The translations under genes and the position numbers were made by a program. A DNA stretch of 64,000 nucleotides, from NCBI RefSeq assembly GCF_020283565.1, contig NC_060065.1, positions 36,506,409 to 36,570,408 of the forward strand. Reading direction: 5' to 3'. Below, piece after piece: positions 49,644 to 60,200 of this stretch. The DNA is from Trifolium pratense (lineage: Eukaryota > Streptophyta > Magnoliopsida > Fabales > Fabaceae). The notes beneath the pieces were generated by a model that was not told where the DNA came from, did no database searches, and saw only the letters and a program-made list of their open reading frames with translations. Each line of letters starts with the position of its first letter. The stretch's first letter is position 1.

Positions 49644-50607
49644 GAAAAGTTTTTTTCCTACCCTAACAATTATACTTTCACCCCTACAAACAATTTATTT
49701 TTCCAATTTTACCCTTTTTATCATTTGACTTCACCCCTACAAATTTTTTTCAGCGCATGAATGTTTTTCAATTATGAAAACTTTAAACCGGAATACTTAA
49801 GAAAAAAATCCGGAATGTAATATTCCAAACCAAACGTAGATAGCTACTGGAAAACTCTTGTGAAAGAATTCCGAAAGGTTCAGCATTGTTAAACACCGAC
49901 ATTTGTGCAGAGTTCCCTCAATTCATATCAACATCAACCCTAATTAATAATCCCAATTCTCTTATTTCAATTTTTCTTTTTTCATGGCTGGCTACAATCA
50001 CTCGAGTCGCTTCCACCTGTCCTTCTCTCTTCGCCTCGACGCAATTCCGCATAACCTCCATTTCCAACGCCTCTTCTCTTCAAAGGATTCGTTGAAGAGA
50101 ATTGTTCCAGTGGACATAGATTGATTGTTGCTGCTAGTCCTCCAAGTGAGATGTTGTCGTTACTACTCATCCAAAATTGATTAGAAAAAATGTAATAAAT
50201 CAATTGAGTAAAATTAAAATTACCTGATGAGCAAGCATTGATGCATGTGCTATGCTTCCAGAGTTTGGCTTTTTTGGGTTTGGTATTTACGGTGTTGTTA
50301 ATTTGTTATGGTGGAGAGGGAGTAGGAATGAAGTGGAGATCAGAGAGAGGGAGCAGGCTTCTCTGCAACTTTGCACTTGAAATCCAAATTGCAAACCTTC
50401 CGGAATTCTTCAACAAAGTTCTCCGGTAACTATCTCTATTCGGTTTGCATACATACCGGATCTGTTTTTCTATGTATTCCGGTATGAAATTTTGAATTAA
50501 AAAAAAAAATTATAAGGTCAAGTCAAATGATAAAAAGGGTAAAATTGGAAAAATAAATTGTTTGTAGGGGTGAAAGTATAATTGTTGGGGTAGGAAAAAA
50601 AATTTCC
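49644..50607. mobile_element. MULE with long TIRs and non-repetitive centre (Pack-MULE-like)
   Basis: Inverted ends of about 110 bp (left from gaaaagtttttttcctaccc, right ending gtaggaaaaaaaatttcc) enclose 700 bp of more GC-balanced, gene-like sequence. A perfect 9-bp target duplication TAAGAACTT flanks it (49635-49643 and 50608-50616). The centre includes an ATG frame (49984-50124) that looks like an organelle presequence. There is no transposase. Confidence 0.85.
49984..50124 (+). pseudogene. Captured coding fragment with presequence-like peptide
   Basis: 46 codons beginning MAGYNHSSRFHLSFSLRLDA, rich in Arg, Ser and hydrophobic residues with few acids, continuing FQRLFSSKDSLKR. The composition resembles a mitochondrial targeting sequence. 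It lies in the centre of the Pack-MULE-like element and ends in TGA. The source gene is not recognised; a function is not claimed. Confidence 0.35.
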
Positions 50608-50804
50608 TAAGAACTTTTATCGCCTTATACTGGGCTGGTTTTTGAAGAAAAACGGATTGGGCTTTTAAACCGGGTTGGGTTATTTCATAACCCGAAATTT
50701 CTTTTAACCGTAAAAAACGCACTCTCACCTCCTTCAACCTTCACCTTCGTTTTTACTTTTTTTTTTTCCCTTAAATCTTCAACTCTCTGTTTTTGTGACT
50801 CTTA

Positions 50805-51098
50805 GGCTATGTTTGGATTGATGGTACATAACGGAATGGAGCGGAATGGAATAAGATGGAATGGAGCGGAGCGGGATGGAATGGAGCATAAAATGTATTC
50901 CATTGTTTGGACATTTTGTATTCCATCCCATACACCCCAAATTGGAGGGGAAGAAAAATAAGAGAAAATGATGGAATGGGATGGAATCCATACCATCACA
51001 TACCACTCCATTCCATTCATTTTTAAAGAATCCAAACAATGGAACTTCACTTCATACCACCACATACCACTCCATTCCATCTCATACCACCAATCCAA
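50805..51098. mobile_element. MITE (ggctatgtttggattg family), fuller copy
   Basis: The left end ggctatgtttggattgatgg pairs with the inverted right end ggattggtggtatgagatgg (both offset by a few bases). The inside is a set of ggaatgga / tccattcc modules in opposite orientation. It sits about 130 bp before the first gene B exon. A truncated relative is at 37736. Confidence 0.7.
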
Positions 51099-51231
51099 TA
51101 TCAGATGTTAGACACTACCCTTCCATTATATATATATTTTTTTTTTTATAATTATGGTTTATTTTTATGATGTGGTTGTCTAATTTTCTTTTTTCTTTTT
51201 TCCGGCATAAAAATAATAATAATAGCCATAG

Positions 51232-54200
51232 TACGCTTCTCACAAAGTTTCTCAAGGTTTAAGTCTGATGTATATGATATTGATAAATTTGACGTCGGCA
51301 CCAAAAATGCTATTCTCGAAGCTTCTTTAAGTGTTGCCTCTCTTATAAGTCGAACTGGTATATATATACTTTTCTTTTATTTGTGATTCCATTGAAAAGC
51401 AATTACTTTTTATTTATGGTTTTTCGTTACTGTCCTTGTCAAAGTTTTGTACTTGTTTCCAGGTGACAAACTGGTATATATTGGCTCTGGGACTATCATA
51501 GAGTGTGAGGCCTGTGATGAAAGTTTCGTTGCTACTATCTTAACCTCTGCAACTCTCCTGCAAGGTCCTGCTGGTCAATCTTCTATACCTCCTAATCTCG
51601 AGGTCAGCAATGCTGCTTAATTTGTCTTTTCTTCCCCTCATGTCTTTACAATCTTATTGCTTTTCTAGTTGTGTCGATGCACATTTTTTTTTTTTGTTCA
51701 TTCTTTCTTTTCTAATTAAGATGTAGCATGTAGTAAGTAATTATAGATAATCAAATACGGAAATGGTCTTCTATAGTCCAATCAGAGTTGAAATTCTACA
51801 TCAGTGTATAAGGACAGTAGTCACCTTTATTATGTAAGCTTGTTTTTGGTTTTGTCTATCAAGGTTAAGCCAAATCTCTGGTTATTGGTTTTGTCTATTG
51901 AATAAAGGTGTGACAGCTCCCAGAAGCAATGGTAGCATAAAAGTATAGAGGTCTCTATCTGATCAAGGGGCTACTATTGCCACTTCCGGATGTACCTGGC
52001 CTAATCGACTAGATAGATTGCATGCACCATTCAGTATTATAAACAAGATCTGAATGCTCCATTCCATGATTAGTGTTCCGAAGTTTAAATAGCTCAATAG
52101 ACAATTAGGCATTGGACTTTGAGAGAAAAATAATATTACTTAAAGAAAAAATATTTGATACGTAGAGAGGGTTCAATATTGTCATACACATTTATATATA
52201 TGGTGGTATCAGTTCGATTCCTAACATGTAAATGCTTTTTAAACATATTTAAGAAAATTTATGAATGAATTATTATAGTATATTCTATATAACTCTAATA
52301 TATTTAGAAATTTAGTATATATTATATAAATTAGGTAATATTCGGCGGAAAACGGGCCGGGGATGGGGCGGGGAGACATTTTATCCCGGACTCAGCCCGC
52401 TCCCCGCATTTTTTTATGAAATTGTCCCGTTCCTCGGTCCGTACCCGAAAAAAATCCCCGAATCCCCACCCCGTTCGGTGCACGGATTGGGATCGGGCGG
52501 GCCGGAGTCTATGCCCATCTCTACATGTGATGTGTTTATTATATATATGTTTGTATAGCTGATAACTTAATTAGCTATTTGCCCCATTATGCAGTAACAA
52601 ATTATCCGCAAATTCAGTTTAAATTATTATAACTGTATTTTTTATATTACTAATGGCAGAATTTAAAAGGAAAATTCTGTGATCTTCTAGTTTCAAAAGT
52701 AACACATTGTTATTCTTTTTAACATAAAATTAATGCATTTTTTGATAAAAAATAAACATGCGGGACATCAAAACAACGTTAAAAACTGTGTTTGTCCATT
52801 TAAGAACTAAAGAATGTCTATTTACTATATAATAGAAAAATTTCAAATATTAAATTTTTTTAGTTGGTATAAGCATTCTATTTTCTAAATCAAAACCATT
52901 CAGACCAAACCAAAACCAAATCTATGTTTTTTTATTACAATTTTGGTCCGGGAAAGACCGCACATGTACGATATATATATTCCAATTACAGGGTGCCACC
53001 CAACACAGGCTTGATAAATATTTTTTTTAGCTCTGCACCGCAAGCGAAACAACAACTCCAGTGGGGGAACCTACTCGCTGGATGTGCTGAAGGGGAATCA
53101 AACTCTTGACCTTGTGCAACACAGACAAGGTTAATACCAACTGAGCCAGAGCTCATTTGTCAAATCCATATTATTTAATATGGATTTTATTTAATTTTGG
53201 TTCATAAACCAAATCAATTCCTTATTTTTGCATTCAAAACCAAACCAATCACATATTTTGCCACCACAATCCACATTCAAATAGTTTGTATTGCATTAAC
53301 TATGTCAACTCTATTGTTTTTATAAAAAAACCAAGTTCTTTTCTTTTGGTACATGTAATACTGCATAGTTTAAAATGATTATGTTATTGCAGATTGATGT
53401 ATATTTATCCAGCGGTAAATTATACCAGGGGCAAGTTTTGACTTATGATTTTCATTACAACATCGCAACTATCAACATCAAGTCTGATGCGCTTCTTGCA
53501 ACTGCTAAATTTAGATGTGTTGATGATAGTCTAGCAATAGATTCTAACACATCTGGGCTAGCTGATGTTGATTTGCTGTTGCATGGAGATGAAGAAACAG
53601 GTTCAACTCGGTATAATTTGTTTCCTGGTGAACTTCTCATAGCATTAGCGCGTTACAGTCAGGAACCCCATGAGATTATGGCTGCTCCTGGGTTTTTAAG
53701 GTGTGCATCATGCTATTAACTGTTTGACTTGAGTGTCTTATTTTGGGATAATTAGTCTCTACACAAAAACATGTTTACTGCCGCATTGTTTTCTAGGGTT
53801 TTCTTTCTTATGCAGTTGTGCATGTTTCGTGTTCTGTATGATTCAGTTGTGATCATTTAGGCCATCATTGCAAAGAGCTTTTGTTGACAACGTGCACAGT
53901 GAATTGGGTAGGTACCTTTTACATTCCCAGAGACACTCGAATAGGGTGTAGACCGCATGCTTTTGCATTTAGTTCTGCGTAATGATGGTACAACCAAGTC
54001 AGTTAGTTGTACCACGTGCATCTTTGACCATCATATTGACATGGGTTTTTGTCAGGGTGCTGTTGGGGGACCCGTTATCAATTGTTATGGAGAAGTCATT
54101 GGAGTCAGCTTCTTCATAGGCCCATTCGATGCATTTTTGCCGATAAATATAGCATTGAAGTGTTTGGAGGATCTGAAGGAAAATAGGTGATACTAGAACC

Positions 54201-57200
54201 TGATTTTCTATGTCATGTGTTTTCTTTAGAATATGGTGTGTTCAACTGTCTCCCGATTGGTTCGGGTATTTTAATATCTTGTTTGCTATCTTTAATGCTA
54301 TATCATCCCACGGGCAATTTCAATTATGAAGATTTAGATATGTATACGTCAAATGTAAGAAACTTAAAATTGGCCACCAAAACCTTATGAATCTGTCATG
54401 TTAGTGGATAAGTAGGCAGTTGATGCTACTCTAAGTACTGTTATTGAAAATCTTCCTTTCCCTCTGTAATAAAATTGGATTTCTGTGTTTAGGAGCCATG
54501 CAATAATCTGAAATTGTTGTAGAACTGCCCCAAGTACCATGTAAATATGAACTCATTGAGTTGTCCCTTTTTTTTCCTCCTACGCTACCTTGATCTATAT
54601 GCAACAGACTTGAAGCCTCAGAAGGCATGCCCAGAAGTACTTACTCACTGAATAGTTCCAAATCGATAAATTTTAAACTAGTCACCAATTGGTTCAAAAT
54701 CCGATGAATATTGAGTAAATTATTATTTATAAATAACGTTTAAATAGACCTTAAGGACAGTAAATATGATATATATTATAATTAGATACATATGTATAAT
54801 TGCATAGATTTACTTTAATGTTTAAACTGATTGTTAATTGATATTAGTGATGTACTGATGTATATATGTATGTATATGTACTGATTTTAGTGATTTCAAT
54901 GTTTTAGTTTATAATTATGGCCAGTGTTCTGACTTTACATGATATATATTGTATTTAATTATTAATATGTGTTGTTATTTTTGTCAACTAGTCTACAATT
55001 AGTCACGACTGGTCGACTAGCCGGAGCCATCAACTCGCCTCGACTTATCGACGTGACAACCATGATAGCCGTTATTATAAATTCTAACGAAATAGTGACT
55101 TCTTTTAAATATTATTTATTTTCCTTTTAACACGTTGAAGTATCTATGGAACAATCGCTATTAATAGGTTGCTGGGGTTGGAAACGAGTAGGTGCATTAC
55201 TGTCATTTGTTATGTCTCACAGGCAAGTTCCCCGGCCTTGGCTTGGAGCGTGTGTTGCTAATCTTTACACTTCAAAGTTAGAGAAATTGGATGAACTGAC
55301 CCGAACATATCCTCATGTAGTCAAGGGAGCTATAGTTGAACAGGTTTGATTATTCTGCATGTCATAGTATAGTGAATATATCATGTTTGATTCTGCAACT
55401 ATCCGAGATTTAGCATACTCCTGTAATTCTTTTGACCATTATGCGCTAGTGCTCACAAAAAGAGCCATTCTAGTTTAGTTATATTGATGAACCCTTATGC
55501 ACGTCTTCATTAGGTCTTGCATGGATTAAGGGAAGAAACTTTGGACCTAGATGGGGGGATAGGGCCTATGCAATTGCTGCATGGTCTAGAAACTTCGCTT
55601 CATCTGTGGTCGTGCTAATAATGCAGATATAGGCATAGATAGTTTTAAGGGGAATTTGGTTTAATGAACAGTAAGAGGGATTATTCCCAATTTACCTTAA
55701 GGCTTATGTTTTCTTATGAGCTACAACAAGCATTCCTATTTCCTTTGTCAATTATGTACGTCCATGGAATCACCAAAGTGTGGAATTCAAACTACTCTTT
55801 TTGCTCCCAAGATGCTTGTGTCCTCAAAGTGCGTAAATCATGACTTCAAGGGGCAAGTGCTTACAACACAAATCTACAAGTACAAGATCCTAAATATGTT
55901 GTGAAAAAAGTATTCAGAAAATAGATACATTTACTACTAAATTAGGCAAACTAAGGAAATGCAAATAAAATTAGGGGATTATAGATGGTTCAGGAACACT
56001 AGTCCAAATCTTCATCTCAGGAAGACTAGTCCAAACTCTAAAGCTTCACAACTTATTTGCAATTCTAGTGACGGAGTATAGTAGACTTCCCGTTACTTAA
56101 GGTACATGCTTTAAGGTTTTTCATCAACAATTATATCAGTTTAAAATATAGAAGATTATTACTGTATTTAAAAGAATAGGTTATATGAAAGTTTATATCT
56201 TACTCTTCTAGGAAATTTTATTTTAAACATTCTTGAATTTAGAATTATAAGTTGTGTCATAAGTATCTACACAGGTATCAAGAGGCAACTTCAATGTCTT
56301 GGCATTAATTTTTATTTTTATTTTTTTTTAACTTTTCTGCTGCAATTTCTTAAGTTGATCTAAAATGTTTCGAGTTCATATAGCTTAACAGTTCCCTCGA
56401 ACCCTTTTTGCAGATTATGAATGTGAGAACTCGTGCTTGTGTGAAAAGGACAAAGGTAACAAATGCATAACATTACTTGACTCTCTTTGCTTTAGATGCA
56501 TTGCCTTTTTATTAGATCCACCTAATGCAATCTTGTGGGTATTTTACAGGTTTGCCATTGGACTTTCTGGTCTGTTAGGAAATGGCTTATGGCAAGGGTT
56601 TTACTTGAAAAAGTAAGCAAAGTAACTTGTATTTTTTATCTTCTTTCTACTCAGGGATAACTGTTTTACCTTGTGAGTTTTTTAGCACTTCTTTATTTCC
56701 TAGTGGTTACTTAGTTGCTGTGAGTTGTCTTTGATGTGTTTGGGTTGGATTTATTCTGTTTGGTTGAATTTTTCAGATTTCATCCACTAGTGTTTCACTT
56801 GTAACTTTTCGATGTGTACTTAGTTTTCTTTCCTCTGTTCACATACATAAGGTCAATGAAATGAGAAATTTAAAACCTTTCATCATCTGAGTTTTCTTTG
56901 GTAACATGACCCATTTAGTTGAATAGGCATGAACGCTCAGGAAGAAAAAAATTGTTTGTGTTGCAACTACATGCATGCTCAGAATTATAAGTCACTTCTT
57001 CCAAAATGACAAATAATTATGATTATTAATGTATGTAGGTTAAGTTGGGATTTTTTTAATTTGGTTTTCTTACAAGTTGGCTTCTCGTTCGAAGTTTCAG
57101 TGAGTTTCTTGTGGATCCCAGTATGTAGCTAGGTCTTTTTTCATCATTTAAAAGTGTTTGTAATATAATATGTACCTAGGCAAATGTTCTATGTACACCA

Positions 57201-60200
57201 TTTAAAACTTAGACCGGTTAGACCAAATCTACACCGTTCATTTATTTATAATCTAATGGCTATATTAATTCATGTTAATTAAAATAAAAAATTACTATAC
57301 ATACATATACATACAAATACATATAGTATATTGTTTTGACAGTCAAATGGTCAATCTATATTTCGTATTCAATATATACTGCACGTTATTTTTATATTAT
57401 ACTGCACTTATAAGTGGTATTTTTATATAGTATAGTGCTTATACTGCACTTAGATATGATATAGTAAGTGGTGTTATGTATTTTGTATATAGGTAAAGAT
57501 AATTTAATAGTTATTATTGCAGTACAACACTAATACATAATTTTCCTTAATCTAAGCCATTCATTAAAAGTAGATCTATGGTTAATAATTGGTCTATGAG
57601 GTCTACAGATTAATTAGTCCTACATAGAAAACAACCCTGTAATTGAATGTACCTATGTGATCTAACTTCCATTAATAAATTTTGTTGCTCTGGTGTTAAT
57701 ACAAGTGGCTGGTAACTGAGTACATTTGATGTGACCAAAAAAATGTCCTATAGAGGCTTTGCCTGGTTTTGGAATTCGAGTAATCGAGTCCATGATTATG
57801 CAGTGACAATTCAGTCCATATCTTGAAATTCAAGTAGCTTGTTTCTTGTTTTAGCATCACCAAATTATCCGACAAGTTTGCTGTACCGAATTAATGTTGG
57901 TGCAAGACATTTTATTTTGTAAAAATATTGCTACCTGAAATTTAGAATCCATATGTTGTTTGTTGAAACATGTTACTTCATTGTGCAGATTAAGAAGAGA
58001 AAGAGAATTCAAACAAGAGATACGAAGATGAAGGTACCACCTAAAGATCTTTTTACATAAAATGTAGAATCCATGTTGTTTGTTGAAAAATGTTACTTCA
58101 TGTGCAGATTAAGAAGAAAAAGAGAATCCAAACAAGAGATAGGAAGATGAAGGTACCATCTAAAGTTCTTTTCACGTTACTTGCGAAAATGGGGAATGGA
58201 ACAAAGTGGGAAGGGCTTATGAATGAAAAAGATAGATTGTTTACTTCTTTTTTATGTATAAGTGAGAAGTTCTCCTTTCGAGGTCTAGGTGGAGTCCTCT
58301 TTTTAAAATCTTTACACCTGAAATTGGGAGTCGGTTGGTAGAGAATGGAGTCTGTCGGAAGTGGTCATACGCTATAATATAAATTGTGAGCACTCCCTGA
58401 GTAATTGTTTCGTTCTGTCTGAGTTGATAACATATAGACGAAAAAGTTAATTGCAAGGTTCTTAGACCAAGTGGACAGGTGTATGTGTTGCTTGATTCGT
58501 GGTAACATAGATATTGGTAAGCCATGGACTGGATGATATTCTTGGTTTGCATTATGCCGAAGTTATATTTTTGGGGTGAGTGCCTCTGCCTTTTATTCTA
58601 GAAATAAGGTTACACTTAAATGGAAAAAGAAAGAGACCTGTTAAAAGGGGTTTATGTTGTGGTTCTTCTACTAACCAGAAGTTCTATTTGAAGAACTAGA
58701 CTACAGGAGTAAGACTTTGGAAGCCGAATGAAGTATTCAGTATGCTTTTTTGTTAAACTGTTACCCCCAAGCATGGATTTGGAAGATAGTTTGATTTTAA
58801 ATTTGAGACTCAACAAATTGCTCAATTACAATATCTTAATTGCAAGAAAGTAGACAATCTTTATTAGAGGATTGGAAAGGATGAGTGATAAGTACGAGGA
58901 TTTAGTAAAATAATTGAACCTTCTTGTTGCAAAATGAATTGTCAGGAATTGTTGGGGAATAATGAAGTGTTTCCCATTTGAGAGGATCTAACTTTAAAAT
59001 AAAAAACACCATGAGCATAGAGGTCCATTATTAGGGCTCTTAAGAGTTTCATATCTTCTAATCATTTACTAATTAAAAAAGGTTATAATGTAGCGGATTA
59101 GTTTGTTTTTTATCAATAAATGTTATTTATCTCAAATTGCAGACTCTATTCATATTCTATTATTTGCTTGATTTCGTGGTTACTCACATAAGTTTTTCAA
59201 TGTCAAACAGATAATAAAATCTCCTGCCTGTAGTGCTGGTCTATGTTGTGATGATGTTATTACTAGATGTGATGGAAATTCAGTAGGGGGCCCCCTTGAG
59301 GTATTGCATCTGCTCCTCCTTGGTTCCGTTGACCTAGCATTTGTCATGCCTTTGTTTGATGAATTTGTGACAAGAACTGAATAATAAGAACGGAGTACAC
59401 TAGTACAGTATGAATTTTTTGTTGTTGATAAATCTGCCTTTACTGATGTAAGAATTTTACAAGTGAGAGAACTCAAGGTGGTTGAATTAAAGAAACGAAA
59501 ATCGAGTCTCGGGTGTAGGTATGCAGAGGGCATGTGAGAGAACTCAAGGTGGTTGAAAATGATGCGAGATAAATGGAATTCCTAACTTTTTGGAGAAACT
59601 GGTTTAACTTATTAACATGAATTTTGGAGGGGGTGATTGCGGGGAAGTTTTCCCTTTCTAAAACTTTTCTATTATCTGTCCTAATTGACAAATATAGCTC
59701 CACTCCATCAACCATTTTTTATGTTGTGAACCATAGAAATCAGTATATTGTAGAACACACTTTTGTACACTTCTGTAAATCAAAATGCAATCGTAACACT
59801 CCCTCATCTTACCATAACAGGCAAAGCATCCTTTCATATGGACGTCCTATTGATTCCTTGGTGAAGTTGTTTTTTTACAGAACCAGAATGGTTATATAAG
59901 GCTAGCTACCCAGTGAAGGATTTAGTCTGAAAATATCTAAAATACCACAATCTTTCGAATTTGAAAGCTACATTTCAGAAGTGAGAAAAGAAAACAAGAA
60001 TAGAGTAAATCCTATTGGTTAAAGAGAGAGAGAGAGAGAACTCTAACGGCATAATCTGTGATTTCATGACAGTCGAGAGAATTGCAACTGGAGTTCATCA
60101 ACTAAATTGATTTGAACTCATCATTTTCTCAACTCTGATTTTCTCTGCTTTTTATCTCCACAAATCATCCGAACAAGAGGGGAAAAGAAAATTTTGATTT

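Noticed and set aside
50779..51098. Two overlapping minus-strand frames of about 90 residues
   Set aside because: They read the ggaatgga modules of a MITE and have no protein-like domain.
53941..53972. Upstream part of the 53957 frame as coding sequence of gene B
   Set aside because: A better acceptor at 53972 with matching phase joins exon 4; the upstream frame has no counterpart in gene A.
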